64,000 nt of DNA from Planctomycetaceae bacterium (GCA_017795105.1 CP051247.1:2170001-2234000); one strand, 5' to 3'. Numbered from the stretch's first letter, positions 22,154 to 31,419 are shown. Notes: generated by a model from the sequence alone, not told the origin. Numbers and translations are program-made.

Positions 22154-23017
22154 TTAGTCGATGATCGGGTTTCGCAGGGTGCCGAGTTTTTCGATGGTCA
22201 CTTCGACCACATCGCCCGGCTTCAGGAAGACCTGCGGGTTGCGGGCCATGCCGACGCCTGAGGGGGTGCCGGTGAAGATGATGTCACCCGGCTCGAGAGT
22301 CATCAGCTGTGTCAGGTGGGCCATGATCTGGCCGAGGTTGAAGATCAGCTCTTTGGTCGAGCTGTCCTGCATCACTTCCCCGTTCAGCTTGAGTGAGATC
22401 GACAGGTCGTGAGGATCGCCGACTTCTTCGCTGGTCACAATCCAGGGGCCGATCGGAGCGAACGTGTCCGGCGACTTACCGAGCAGCCACTGTCCGCCGG
22501 GGCGTCCCTTCTGCCAGTCGCGAGCCGAGACATCGTTGCCGACCATGTAACCGGCGACATAGTCGAGAGCCTCATCGGCTGACACATTGCTGGCCGACTT
22601 GCCGATCACGACGACCAGTTCGGCTTCGTAATCGACCTTCTTGGCGACGGCGGGAAGACGCACTGGTTCATCGGGGCCGGTGATCGTGTTCGGGTACTTG
22701 CCGAAGCAGACCGGTTCGCTCGGAATCTCAGCCTTGGTTTCGCGAGCATGGTCGCCGTAGTTGAGGCCGATGCAGATGATCTTGCTCGGCCTGGCAATCG
22801 GAGCCCGCAAGGCTCCGTCGATGAACCGTTCCTGCGACACGCCAGTCTGGGCGGCCCGTTCGGCTCGATCGACCAGTCCCTGTTCCAGGATCTCGTGAAC
22901 CGTACACGGCAGCGAGTCATCGACGGCACACAGGTCGACATAGCGAGGCTCGTCGCCGGCCAGTTCCACAGCGACCGGCTTCAGTTCTCCACCCGTTTCC
23001 AGCATGGCCAGTTTCAT
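22154..23017 (-). CDS. Fumarylacetoacetate hydrolase family protein
   Basis: 287 residues with an N-terminal cap of about 70 residues and the FAH C-terminal domain: KIICIGLNYGDHARE, the metal-binding DYEAELVVVIGK (Glu/Glu ligands), GYMVGNDVSARDWQ, KSPDTFAPIGPWIVT and IIFTGTPSGVGMARNP. These enzymes hydrolyse or decarboxylate 2-oxo/4-hydroxy acids in aromatic or sugar-acid breakdown (for example ureidoglycolate lyase or 2,4-diketo-sugar acid hydrolase). The ATG follows AGGTGA. No pathway neighbours are present, so the substrate is undetermined. Confidence 0.9.
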   Translation of the reverse strand: MKLAMLETGGELKPVAVELAGDEPRYVDLCAVDDSLPCTVHEILEQGLVDRAERAAQTGVSQERFIDGALRAPIARPSKIICIGLNYGDHARETKAEIPSEPVCFGKYPNTITGPDEPVRLPAVAKKVDYEAELVVVIGKSASNVSADEALDYVAGYMVGNDVSARDWQKGRPGGQWLLGKSPDTFAPIGPWIVTSEEVGDPHDLSISLKLNGEVMQDSSTKELIFNLGQIMAHLTQLMTLEPGDIIFTGTPSGVGMARNPQVFLKPGDVVEVTIEKLGTLRNPIID

Positions 23018-23121
23018 CGTTCACCTGTTTTCTAGTCTGGACCGGTTCAAAATCCGGAGTGACATGCCGACGCTCGCGCAGGCATGCAGCGTTCAAAGAC
23101 CGTCGGACAATCAATGTCGTC

Positions 23122-23160
23122 GCAGGCTGGGATCGCGAAGCGTATCCCAGCAATTGTGGG
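23122..23160. repeat. GGCTGGGATC..TATCCCAGC palindromic repeat
   Basis: Forward copy of the family described at 10433; CGCAGGCTGGGATCGC followed by GAAGCGTATCCCAGCAATTG. Confidence 0.7.
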
Positions 23161-23224
23161 TTCTTCAGAGCATCTGATGGTGGCAAGAAGTCTTCACCGA
23201 ACGGTCAACAAATTGATCCGTCCG

Positions 23225-23284
23225 GGGTGTGACCTCTTGCCGACTCCGTCGGCCCCGGTAGCGGAGCAACCGGGGCTACCCCGT
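23225..23284. repeat. Inverted partial copy of the 5788 MITE-like element
   Basis: About 60 bases, including CTCTTGCCGACTCCGTCGG and GGAGCAACCGGGGCTACC, are almost identical to the complement of 5788-5847. Confidence 0.65.
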
Positions 23285-23380
23285 TCGGGTCAGATCCATG
23301 CCCGACAGGGTGGCACAGACATTCCTGACTGTGCGCGGTTTGACGGGAGGTCCTCAACACACGCGAAGACAAGTCTCTTC

Positions 23381-24193
<813 letters not shown>

Positions 24194-24251
24194 GCTCGAC
24201 TCCTTAAGTTCTGGCAGAAACCGCCCGCTGCGGTGCAATCAGTTCGACAGG

Positions 24252-24286
24252 GTGTCATGCCCACGCTGGCCGTGGGCATGCAATCG
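24252..24286. repeat. ATGCCCACG..CGTGGGCAT palindrome
   Basis: CATGCCCACG-ctggc-CGTGGGCATG. Same family as 24329-24363, 29246-29280, 42990-43020 and a degenerate form at 23061-23090. Confidence 0.7.
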
Positions 24287-24328
24287 ACTTCGCCCCGTCG
24301 ACCGCGATGATTTGTAATTCGTCCTCCT

Positions 24329-24363
24329 GAAGCATGCCCACGCGAGCGTGGGCATGGCACCCG
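24329..24363. repeat. ATGCCCACG..CGTGGGCAT palindrome
   Basis: GCATGCCCACGC followed directly by GAGCGTGGGCATGGC; perfect long palindrome that can form a stable hairpin. Confidence 0.7.
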
Positions 24364-24548
24364 ATCAATCAGGATCAGGGCCGGATACGAATCCGCCCAG
24401 AGTATCTGGCCGGGTGCGGGGGTTCAAGGTTCGGGAGGCAATTCGCCCCGCCCATCAGCACGGTCCGATTGAAGATCGAACAGGAACCGGACAGAATGCG
24501 AACCTCGTTACGTTTCTTCCTCTTGCAATTCGAACACTGAGGTCTTTC

Positions 24549-24854
24549 ATGCTGGCTCACATCGTCTATTTCACGCTCAACGACAACTCCGAAGCCGCCG
24601 TCAAGAAACTGGTCGATGCGTGCCATAAGTATCTCAAGGACCATCCCGGCGTCGAGTTCTTCGCAGCCGGCACTCTGGGCGAGGAATTCAGCCGCCCGGT
24701 GAACGACAAAGCCTACGACGTCTCACTGCACGTCTACTTCACCGACAAGGCTGCTCACGACGCTTACCAGACCGTCGAAGAGCACCTCAAATTTATTGAA
24801 GAAAATAAGGAGAACTGGAAGCAGGTTCGGGTGTTTGATTCCTGGGTGAGCTGA
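24549..24854 (+). CDS. Dabb (stress-responsive A/B barrel) domain protein
   Basis: 101 residues from ATG 24549; the frame extends upstream but its first 67 codons have no family likeness. The fold is the dimeric alpha/beta barrel: MLAHIVYFTLNDNSEAAVKKLVDACHKYL, then FFAAGTLG, YDVSLHVYFTDKAAHDAYQ and the conserved final KENWKQVRVFDSW. Such small cytoplasmic proteins are stress-associated; the enzymatic role is usually not known. Confidence 0.8.
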   Translation: MLAHIVYFTLNDNSEAAVKKLVDACHKYLKDHPGVEFFAAGTLGEEFSRPVNDKAYDVSLHVYFTDKAAHDAYQTVEEHLKFIEENKENWKQVRVFDSWVS

Positions 24855-25156
24855 ATCGCGGCAACGTAAATCCACTTGGACGCCAGATTCATGGCACGGA
24901 GAGCAGACGATTCCTTGAGTCTCGCAAGCGTCTCCGTGCCTGGTTCTGCGCGCGGTTATTCCAGCGGTCCGTTTCCGAACGAAAACGGCACGGACGTGAC
25001 GTATTGACATGTGTCAATGTGGAAATTATTCTGGGGCCAGGAATCTATTCGGACATACACCCGCCGAGTATGCACTCTTGTGCATTCTTCGCCTGACGTT
25101 TCCGACGTCATCATTTCTCTGTTTCTCCTTATTTTATTGAAGGAAGGACCATCTCG
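24855..25156. other. Intergenic region upstream of the first DUF1559 gene
   Basis: 302 bases. It contains the promoter at 25004-25032 (separate entry), a leader of about 120 bases and the ribosome site GAAGGAAGGACC. No other gene. Confidence 0.6.
25004..25032 (+). promoter_or_regulatory. Sigma-70 promoter of DUF1559 gene 1
   Basis: TTGACA (25004-25009), a 17-base spacer and TATTCT (25027-25032) match the consensus well. The -35 lies in the palindrome ATTGACA-tg-TGTCAAT (25003-25018), which may be an operator. The leader to the ATG is about 118 bases. Confidence 0.6.
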
Positions 25157-26248
25157 ATGTCTGCTCCACGTCCCGTGAGCAACGGCAACCGCACGCGCAT
25201 CGGCTTCACGCTGATCGAGCTGCTGGTTGTCATTGCCATCATTGCCATTCTTGTTGCTCTGCTGCTGCCAGCCGTGCAACAGGCCCGCGAAGCCGCCCGT
25301 CGCAGTGCCTGCAAAAACAATCTGAAACAGGTCGGGCTGGGCCTTCAGAACTACCACGATACGCACAGCGTTTTCCCGCCGGGTCGCGGTGGTCCGGGAC
25401 ACGGCAGCGGCGATCGCTGGAGTGCTCACGTTCACCTGCTCCCCTACATCGAACAGCCGGCTCTGTACGATGCCTGGATGGCTCAGGCTCAAGACCCGAC
25501 TTACCCCACGCTCGCTCCATGGTCGGAGTGGACGGTGAGTGGAATCGTTCCGACGGCAGCTGATATCAAGACCATTCACTGTCCGTCCGATCCGTATCAG
25601 AAGAATCTGTACGGCGGCCAGGGCGGAACGAACTATGCCTTCTGTGCCGGGGACAACCCCCATCGCCTCGACGATGCCGATGCCCGGGGCTGCTTCTGCC
25701 GGAACAGCAGTGTCAGAATGCGTGACATCCTGGATGGAACCTCGAATACGATCGTGGTCGGGGAAATCGTTCGTCCCAAGGGGGGACGTGCTCTCGGTGA
25801 CGTCGCCCGGCCGCCTTCCGGTGACTGGAACGCGATTATGGACCGCCCTGTCGACTGCCTGGCCATGTTCGACAAGTCGGCTGGACTATACGTGAGTCCG
25901 CTTCCGAACAGTGGGATTCATACCGGCGGTGATCAGAAGCAGGGCTATCGCTATGGAGATGGCGGGAGCGTCTTCACGCTGTTCACAACCATTCTCCCTC
26001 CGAACTCGCCGAGTTGCATGCGGCAGGGGAACGACAGTGGGGATGCCATCATGAGTTCTGGCAGCCGCCACTCCGGGGGAGCGCAGTTCTGCCTCGCCGA
26101 CGGCAGCGTCCGCTTTATCAGCGAGAACATTGATACCGGTGACCTGACTCAGCCGCCGGGAGCAGCCAACTCCGCCGTGCCATCTCCGTACGGCATCTTT
26201 GGTGCTCTCGGAACTCGGGCCAATGGAGAAGTGATTGGCGAGTTCTAA
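25157..26248 (+). CDS. DUF1559 protein with prepilin-type N-terminus (copy 1)
   Basis: 363 residues. It begins with about 15 basic/polar residues, then the prepilin methylation motif GFTLIELLVVIAIIAILVALLLP (Glu at +5 position of the processing site), identical in type to pseudopilins. The remainder is the planctomycete-specific DUF1559 domain: EAARRSACKNNLKQVGLGLQNYHDTHSVFPPG, a GTNYAFCAGDNPHRLD core and the C-terminal H-x-GGAQFCLADGSVRFISENID. It is likely exported and assembled via a type II/IV-pilus-like system. It has about 85% identity by eye to the next gene (copy 2), with intact promoter and terminator, so the pair looks like a recent duplication. Role unknown. Confidence 0.9.
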   Translation: MSAPRPVSNGNRTRIGFTLIELLVVIAIIAILVALLLPAVQQAREAARRSACKNNLKQVGLGLQNYHDTHSVFPPGRGGPGHGSGDRWSAHVHLLPYIEQPALYDAWMAQAQDPTYPTLAPWSEWTVSGIVPTAADIKTIHCPSDPYQKNLYGGQGGTNYAFCAGDNPHRLDDADARGCFCRNSSVRMRDILDGTSNTIVVGEIVRPKGGRALGDVARPPSGDWNAIMDRPVDCLAMFDKSAGLYVSPLPNSGIHTGGDQKQGYRYGDGGSVFTLFTTILPPNSPSCMRQGNDSGDAIMSSGSRHSGGAQFCLADGSVRFISENIDTGDLTQPPGAANSAVPSPYGIFGALGTRANGEVIGEF

Positions 26249-26280
26249 GCCGAACTGCAACCAACACGAATGCATTACGC

Positions 26281-26311
26281 ACCCCGGCTGCCTGGCAGTC
26301 GGGGTATTTTT
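26281..26311 (+). terminator. Intrinsic terminator after DUF1559 copy 1
   Basis: ACCCCGGCTG-cctgg-CAGTCGGGGT (one G-U pair) followed by ATTTTTG. Confidence 0.7.
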
Positions 26312-26359
26312 GTGCACTCGTGTAATTCCGCAAAATAATGATCGGTCACGGCCTACGCA

Positions 26360-26388
26360 TTGACATGCTTAGATGTTGGGCCTATTTT
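26360..26388 (+). promoter_or_regulatory. Sigma-70 promoter of DUF1559 gene 2
   Basis: TTGACA (26360-26365), a 17-base spacer and TATTTT (26383-26388); leader about 125 bases, the same geometry as copy 1. The -35 flank ATTGACATG is shared but the downstream TGTCAAT arm of the palindrome is not. Confidence 0.6.
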
Positions 26389-26513
26389 GAAAATTCACGG
26401 AATTCTCCGTAGAAATTCGTACGACGATACGTTCTCCGCGCAATCGCGCCCGACGTGAATCCACGTCTCATATTCTGTTTTTCTCTATTTCTGGAGAAGG
26501 AAGGACCGTCGTT

Positions 26514-27602
26514 ATGTCTGCACCACGTTATGTGGGCCCCATCACTACGCGCCGCGGCTTTACACTGATCGAGCTGCTGGTCGTCATCGCGATTATTGCC
26601 ATTCTGGTCGCCCTGCTGCTGCCAGCCGTGCAACAGGCCCGCGAAGCGGCCCGTCGTAGTTCCTGTAAGAACAACCTGAAACAGCTTGGGTTAGCCCTTC
26701 AGAACTACCACGACACACACAGCGTCTTCCCGCCGGGTCGAGGCGGGCCGGGACACGAGGGTGGAGACCGCTGGAGTGCTCACGTTCATCTGCTCCCTTA
26801 CATCGAACAGGGCGCTCTGTACGATGCCTGGATGTCCCAGGCTGAGGCTCCGGGATATCCGAACATTCGTCCCTGGAACGAATGGACGAGTGGCGGAACG
26901 CGACCGACGGGAGCCGACATCGCTGCCATCATCTGCCCCTCCGATCCGTACCAGAAGAACCTGATGGGTGGCCAGGGCGGTACCAACTACGCCTTCTGCG
27001 GCGGGGACAACCCCCATCGTCTCGATGACCGTGACGGACGCGGCTGCTTCTGCCGGGAAAGTAGCGTCAAGATCCGCGACATTCTCGATGGCACCAGCAA
27101 CACCATCATTGTCGGCGAAATCGTTCGTCCCAAAGGGGGCCAGGCTCTCGGCGATGTCGTGCGTCCCTCTTCAGGCGACTGGAACTCCATTATGGACAAC
27201 CCGTCCCAGTGTGCGGCGATGTTCAACAAATCGACCGGTCTCTATGTCAATCCGGTCCCATCCAGCGGCGAATTTACCGGAGGCGATCAGAAGCAGGGAT
27301 ATCGCTACGGGGATGGAGGAACGGTCTTCACGTTCTTCACGACCATCCTCCCGCCGAACTCCCCGAGCTGTATGCGTCAGCGGAACGACAGCGGCGACGG
27401 AATCCTCAGCTCCGGCAGTCGTCACTCCGGGGGAGCTCAGTTCTGCCTGGCTGACGGCAGTGTTCGCTTCATCAGCGAGAACATCGACACCGGCGATCTG
27501 ACGGCCGCTCCGGCTCCGCCGAACTCCGCCGTGCCGTCTCCGTACGGAATCTTCGGTGCACTCGGCACCCGAGCCAATGGCGAAGTTATTGGCGAGTTCT
27601 AA
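26514..27602 (+). CDS. DUF1559 protein with prepilin-type N-terminus (copy 2)
   Basis: 362 residues, in parallel tandem with copy 1, 265 bases apart. The prepilin segment (RRGFTLIELLVVIAIIAILVALLLP) and the DUF1559 body (RSSCKNNLKQLGLALQNYHDTHSVFPPGRGG, then DGSVRFISENIDTGDL) match copy 1. Differences are concentrated in the middle (YPNIRPWNEWTSGGTRPTGADIAAI) and in the last 25 residues (TAAPAPPNSAVPS). GAAGGAAGGACC is the ribosome site in both. Separate promoters and terminators mean they can be expressed independently. Confidence 0.9.
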   Translation: MSAPRYVGPITTRRGFTLIELLVVIAIIAILVALLLPAVQQAREAARRSSCKNNLKQLGLALQNYHDTHSVFPPGRGGPGHEGGDRWSAHVHLLPYIEQGALYDAWMSQAEAPGYPNIRPWNEWTSGGTRPTGADIAAIICPSDPYQKNLMGGQGGTNYAFCGGDNPHRLDDRDGRGCFCRESSVKIRDILDGTSNTIIVGEIVRPKGGQALGDVVRPSSGDWNSIMDNPSQCAAMFNKSTGLYVNPVPSSGEFTGGDQKQGYRYGDGGTVFTFFTTILPPNSPSCMRQRNDSGDGILSSGSRHSGGAQFCLADGSVRFISENIDTGDLTAAPAPPNSAVPSPYGIFGALGTRANGEVIGEF

Positions 27603-27636
27603 ACCAGACTCGTTCTTGTTGACGATATGAATTCCG

Positions 27637-27668
27637 CACCCCGGCTGATCAAACAGCCGGGGTGTTTT
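27637..27668 (+). terminator. Intrinsic terminator after DUF1559 copy 2
   Basis: CACCCCGGCTG-atcaaa-CAGCCGGGGTG, an 11-base-pair stem followed by TTTT. Confidence 0.8.
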
Positions 27669-27776
27669 CGTTATGTCCGCTCACGACTTTGCGGAGAAAC
27701 TGCAGTCGTTCGCTTCTCCCCGTCGCTCGTCCCGCTTAACATTTTGAGATCGCCCCTGTTTCGCGGAGTGCAATCG

Positions 27777-27992
27777 ATGCAGAGCTCATTGGGTTTCTAT
27801 GATTGGGAAACAGAATCTCCTCCGATGCGTTGCGGCGGGTGTCGCTGGTTCTTCACGTATGTGCGGAAGTGCCTCAACGACGATTCCACGGCGACGTATC
27901 AGTGTCGACGCTGCCACCATGAGGTGGTCCTCCGTGTCTGCGATGACAAGAACCTCTATTCAGTCGCCGCTTGCGACCGAGACCAGCCATGA
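27777..27992 (+). CDS. Small zinc-ribbon protein
   Basis: 71 residues from ATG 27777, with GGAG 8 bases ahead; the frame is longer upstream but that part is not conserved-looking. Two CxxC knuckles form a zinc ribbon: MRCGGCRWFFTYVRKCL then YQCRRCHHEVVL. The stop overlaps the ATG of the next gene (ATGA, 27989-27992), so the pair is translationally coupled. The next gene also encodes zinc ribbons, supporting that this is real. Confidence 0.65.
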   Translation: MQSSLGFYDWETESPPMRCGGCRWFFTYVRKCLNDDSTATYQCRRCHHEVVLRVCDDKNLYSVAACDRDQP

Positions 27993-29149
27993 CCACGGCT
28001 TCGCCTGAAGAGCCCGCACTTCCGGACGGGGATTTCGATTCCCGGACCGCGGAAGCGCATCGCAGTCAGGCCGAGGGACGAATTTTCCCCTGTGAAGCCT
28101 GCGGGGCGGATGTCGTGTTTCACATCGGCACGCAGCAGTTGAAATGCCCCTATTGTGGACATACGCAGGCCTTAGCGCTGAGCGAGACCGAGCTGCAGGA
28201 ACGGGACTACGAAGCTCAGCTGAAGTCGCTTCGCGAGCATCACGAGACGCTCGACTTCGAGACCGGCCTGAAAGAAGTTCGTTGCGACAGCTGCGGCGGC
28301 ACGGTCGTCTTCGAGGGCAATCTCGCCAGCACCGACTGCCCCTATTGCACATCGCCGATTCAACTCGAGCACGTCCATGAAGTGGAGACGCGGATCCGTC
28401 CCGATGGTGTGTTGCCGTTTCTGGTCGATGAAAAACGAGCCCGCAAATCACTTCGCGACTGGGTCCATGGTCTCTGGTTCGCGCCGAACGACTTTCGTCA
28501 TGCCGACATGTCGGGCCGGTTCAGCGGCGTCTACCTGCCATTCTGGACGTTCGACTCGATGACCTACACGGTCTACTCCGGCCAGCGGGGTGAAACGTAT
28601 ACCGTGCGGGTGGGGACCGGGAAGAATCGCCGCACGGAAACGCGAGTCCGCTGGTATCCGGCTGGCGGAGATTTCCAGCGATTCTTCGACGATGTTCTCG
28701 TGATCGCCTGCCGGGAGATGTCGCCCGATCTGATTGCCGGCATGGAGCCCTGGCCTTTGCAAAAGGCGATTCCCTTCAACCGGGAAGTCCTCGCCGGCTA
28801 TCTGGCCCGCACGTACGATACGGAACTCGAAACCGGTTTTCGCGAAGCTCGACCGCGGATTGAGCGGGCTCTGGAAAGCGATGTACGTCGACGCATCGGC
28901 GGAGATCGGCAACGGATCCACAAGATGGACGTCGGCTACTCAGCGGTGACGTTCAAGTATCTGTTCCTGCCGGTCTGGCTGCTGTCCTACAAATATAAGG
29001 GCAAGGTCTATCGCGTGATGATTAACGCGGCGACGGGACGCGTATCGGGTCAACGTCCGTGGTCGATGGTGAAAATCATCCTGACCGTGCTGCTCGGCCT
29101 GTTCATCGTACTCGGCCTGTGGGGCCTGCTGAGCGTCTTCGCCGGCTGA
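27989..29149 (+). CDS. Zinc-ribbon protein with C-terminal membrane anchor
   Basis: 386 residues from ATG 27989, coupled by 4-base overlap to the preceding zinc-ribbon gene. Two zinc ribbons lie near the N-terminus: FPCEACGADVVFHIGTQQLKCPYCG and VRCDSCGGTVVFEGNLASTDCPYC, joined by a helical segment. Then comes a long soluble region with basic and aromatic stretches (VYSGQRGETYTVRVG, WPAGGDFQRFFDDVLVIAC). A hydrophobic segment near the end (MVKIILTVLLGLFIVLGLWGLLSVF) can anchor it. Planctomycete genomes carry similar proteins, often annotated as helicase-like zinc ribbon; the function is unknown. Confidence 0.75.
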   Translation: MTTASPEEPALPDGDFDSRTAEAHRSQAEGRIFPCEACGADVVFHIGTQQLKCPYCGHTQALALSETELQERDYEAQLKSLREHHETLDFETGLKEVRCDSCGGTVVFEGNLASTDCPYCTSPIQLEHVHEVETRIRPDGVLPFLVDEKRARKSLRDWVHGLWFAPNDFRHADMSGRFSGVYLPFWTFDSMTYTVYSGQRGETYTVRVGTGKNRRTETRVRWYPAGGDFQRFFDDVLVIACREMSPDLIAGMEPWPLQKAIPFNREVLAGYLARTYDTELETGFREARPRIERALESDVRRRIGGDRQRIHKMDVGYSAVTFKYLFLPVWLLSYKYKGKVYRVMINAATGRVSGQRPWSMVKIILTVLLGLFIVLGLWGLLSVFAG

Positions 29150-29245
29150 CCGAGTCCGAAGCGGTGCCGGTCTCGAGCGCCCTCGCAGATTTGGACAGTC
29201 GCCAGACATGCCTCACTGCCACAAGTGAATCTCGATGCTGTCGAC

Positions 29246-29280
29246 GAGCATGCCCACGCGAGCGTGGGCATGGCACCCGC
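29246..29280. repeat. ATGCCCACG..CGTGGGCAT palindrome
   Basis: GCATGCCCACGC-GAGCGTGGGCATGGC, the near-identical copy of 24329-24363 in the 300-base gap (29150-29449) between the zinc-ribbon gene and the lipoprotein gene. The rest of that gap shows no gene. Confidence 0.7.
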
Positions 29281-29449
29281 TTGTCCGCCCGCGAAATTGT
29301 CATTTTTGCCATCGGACAACCCGCATGGCAGAATGCGGGGCTTCGGCCTAAACTCCCGCCCTCATCAAACTGCAGCCTCCTGCGCTGCCCTTTCGTTATT
29401 GAACCCCTTCTCTTCTCTGATCCCCTCTGATTCGATGGAGAGTTTCTTC

Positions 29450-29671
29450 ATGTCATGGCTGAAACGCTATCCCCTTCTGCTGGTAGCGATGCTGACGGTC
29501 TCCCTGACCGGTTGCCAGTTGATGCCCCATGCGCTGCAGGGCAACCAACTTCGCAAACTCAATCGTGGTCCGGCACTGGGACGCGACGCCTATAACTTTT
29601 CGGTCCCTGATCCGCCGACGTACACCCATAAGGTCGATGGTCTGATCTCACACGATCCGTTTGAAGAATAG
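29450..29671 (+). CDS. Small lipoprotein
   Basis: 73 residues from ATG 29450 (GGAGAG about 8 bases ahead); an in-frame ATG at 29435 is the alternative. A short hydrophobic signal runs to a lipobox LTGC (CQLMPHALQ), so it should be lipid-anchored. The mature part is only about 50 residues and ends in SHDPFEE. Unknown function. It is the first of three exported-protein genes on this strand (with 29717 and the L,D-transpeptidase). Confidence 0.7.
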   Translation: MSWLKRYPLLLVAMLTVSLTGCQLMPHALQGNQLRKLNRGPALGRDAYNFSVPDPPTYTHKVDGLISHDPFEE

Positions 29672-29716
29672 TCATTCGCGATCGGCTGCCTGTGAACATC
29701 AAGAATGGATTCCGAC

Positions 29717-30064
29717 ATGTTCCCGCTGAAATCCAATTGCTGGAGTGGACTCGTCCTGGCCTCGTCCATTGGCGTAAGTACCCTGGTTGCCAGTGCCGCT
29801 GAACCTCCGGTTCTCGATGCCCTGTACCGTCCGCAGGAAGCTCCCGTCCAAACGATGCGACTGCCATCACGAGGGCAGGCTCCGATCGAATACGCGATCA
29901 TCCGCGAGCCCGAATCTCGACCAGCGGCAGAATCGAACCGGCAGCGCGGAGCGAGTCCGTTTCGTGTCCAGACAGCCACAATGCGGCGAACAATCCGGTT
30001 CACCGCCTCTGAGCCGACCCTTTCGCCGGCCAGTCATCCCATCATGCCTCTGTTCGCCGAATAA
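29717..30064 (+). CDS. Small exported protein of unknown function
   Basis: 115 residues from ATG 29717 (an in-frame ATG at 29705 is possible). A signal peptide (WSGLVLASSIGVSTLVASAAE, cleavage after ASA) precedes a proline-rich, basic mature part with QTMRLPSRGQAPIEYAIIREP. No domain recognised. It sits between the lipoprotein and the L,D-transpeptidase. Confidence 0.6.
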   Translation: MFPLKSNCWSGLVLASSIGVSTLVASAAEPPVLDALYRPQEAPVQTMRLPSRGQAPIEYAIIREPESRPAAESNRQRGASPFRVQTATMRRTIRFTASEPTLSPASHPIMPLFAE

Positions 30065-30130
30065 GCGATTCACAGAATGATCCCACAGTTCCCATTGTTC
30101 CCTGCCGGGGAAGACAGAACGGAAACTCCC

Positions 30131-31387
30131 ATGTTCGATGAACGTCCTTACCGTCAGCAGCCCAAGTCTGTCTGGTCGATCTGGTGGTTCGTGGCCATTA
30201 TGGCGGCCGGTCTCACGGCCTGGCATCTGGAACTGTTGCCGTTCAATCCTTTCAAAGCCGAGCAGGTCGCCCTTCGCGAACATCCGGTCGAAGAGTTTCC
30301 GGACAGTTATTCCGATGAGGAACTGGCCGCACAGTCATCCGAACACCGCACGGGATACTCGCCCGAGACTCCCGACTTCCGTCTCGAACTCTCGGAATTC
30401 CAGCAGGAGCCCGAGTCGACTGCCGTTGAACCTCCCGAAATGATCGATCCCGGCACCGCTACGCAACTCGTACAGCATCAGTCGGAACCAGGCATGCAGA
30501 CTCCGCCTCTCGAACAGTATCGCCGCGAGGAGCCGCCGATCAGTTCGAGACTCCCGCTGCGAACGGCAGCCGCTCCCCCCCAGCAGACCGCCATGCTCGA
30601 ACCGCAACAGGAGCCGACTGGAATCGTCACCGCCGACGCCGTGATGCCTCAGACTGCTGAACCCGTCGACCAGCAGATCGTTCCGACCGCTGCTTCGCAG
30701 GAACCCAATCCGTTGCCGACCGCGTTTGAGCTGACGCCGGAAGCCGAACAGGATGTCCTGCGACTGCGCGAACTCTCGACGCTCTACTGGCAGAAGCCTG
30801 ACCAGCGAGCCGCGATCGAAGACGAACTGATGGTCCTCTCTCACAAAATCTACTTCACCGATGCCGCTCACTATCTGCCCCCACACACTGTGCAGCCGAA
30901 CCAGCACCTCGAAACGATCGCCCGACAGTACGATATCTCCTGGCAGTACCTGGCGAGCCTCAACACGATCTCTCCCGAGAAACTGCGAGCCGGTCAGGAC
31001 ATCAAGATCATTCAGGGCCCGTTCGATGCCGTGGTGGAACTGAGCCAGATGCGACTGACAATTCACGCCCACGGCTATGTCGTCGCGTTCTATCCGATCG
31101 GCATCGGCACGAAAGGCAGCACTCCCGCCGGTCAGTTCGCCGTGTTGAACAAGCAGGAGAATCCGACATACTACGGTCCAGAAGGTGTCATCAGCTGCGA
31201 CGATCCGCAGAACCCGCTGGGTGAGTACTGGATCGATCTCGGCGACAGCATCGGCATCCACGGGACGAACGATCCGACCTCGATCGGCAAAGCCGCCTCC
31301 AAAGGCTGCATTCGCATGTACGACGGCGACGTCGCCCAGGTCTACGACCTGCTGACGAACTCAAGCCGCGTGGCAATCCGTCCGTAA
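30131..31387 (+). CDS. L,D-transpeptidase (YkuD family) with LysM domain
   Basis: 418 residues from ATG 30131; upstream in-frame starts lack a signal anchor relation. An N-terminal membrane segment (IWWFVAIMAAGLTAWHLELL) is followed by a 200-residue Pro/Glu-rich linker, a LysM-like motif (HTVQPNQHLETIARQYDISWQYLASLN) and a YkuD domain. The catalytic motif is IHGTNDPTSIGKAASKGCIRM, with His and Cys about 17 residues apart and the Cys near residue 391. Such enzymes cross-link peptidoglycan 3-3 or attach proteins to it, consistent with planctomycetes having peptidoglycan. Confidence 0.88.
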   Translation: MFDERPYRQQPKSVWSIWWFVAIMAAGLTAWHLELLPFNPFKAEQVALREHPVEEFPDSYSDEELAAQSSEHRTGYSPETPDFRLELSEFQQEPESTAVEPPEMIDPGTATQLVQHQSEPGMQTPPLEQYRREEPPISSRLPLRTAAAPPQQTAMLEPQQEPTGIVTADAVMPQTAEPVDQQIVPTAASQEPNPLPTAFELTPEAEQDVLRLRELSTLYWQKPDQRAAIEDELMVLSHKIYFTDAAHYLPPHTVQPNQHLETIARQYDISWQYLASLNTISPEKLRAGQDIKIIQGPFDAVVELSQMRLTIHAHGYVVAFYPIGIGTKGSTPAGQFAVLNKQENPTYYGPEGVISCDDPQNPLGEYWIDLGDSIGIHGTNDPTSIGKAASKGCIRMYDGDVAQVYDLLTNSSRVAIRP

Positions 31388-31419
31388 ACGATCCCAACTC
31401 TTCCCCGCCCCCTAGACTC

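Larger units (their letters stand above)
23018..23380. other. Intergenic region with three dispersed repeats
   Basis: 363 bases between fabI and the FAH-family gene. It holds a degenerate ATGCCGACGC..GCGCAGGCAT palindrome (23061-23090), a GGCTGGGATC..TATCCCAGC copy (23122-23160) and an inverted 60-base copy of the 5788 element (23225-23284). No gene was found. Confidence 0.65.
24194..24548. other. Intergenic region with two ATGCCCACGC palindromes
   Basis: 355 bases. Two copies of the GCATGCCCACGC..GCGTGGGCATGG palindrome lie at about 24252-24286 and 24329-24363. The remaining 180 bases lead into the Dabb gene and show no other gene. Confidence 0.65.
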
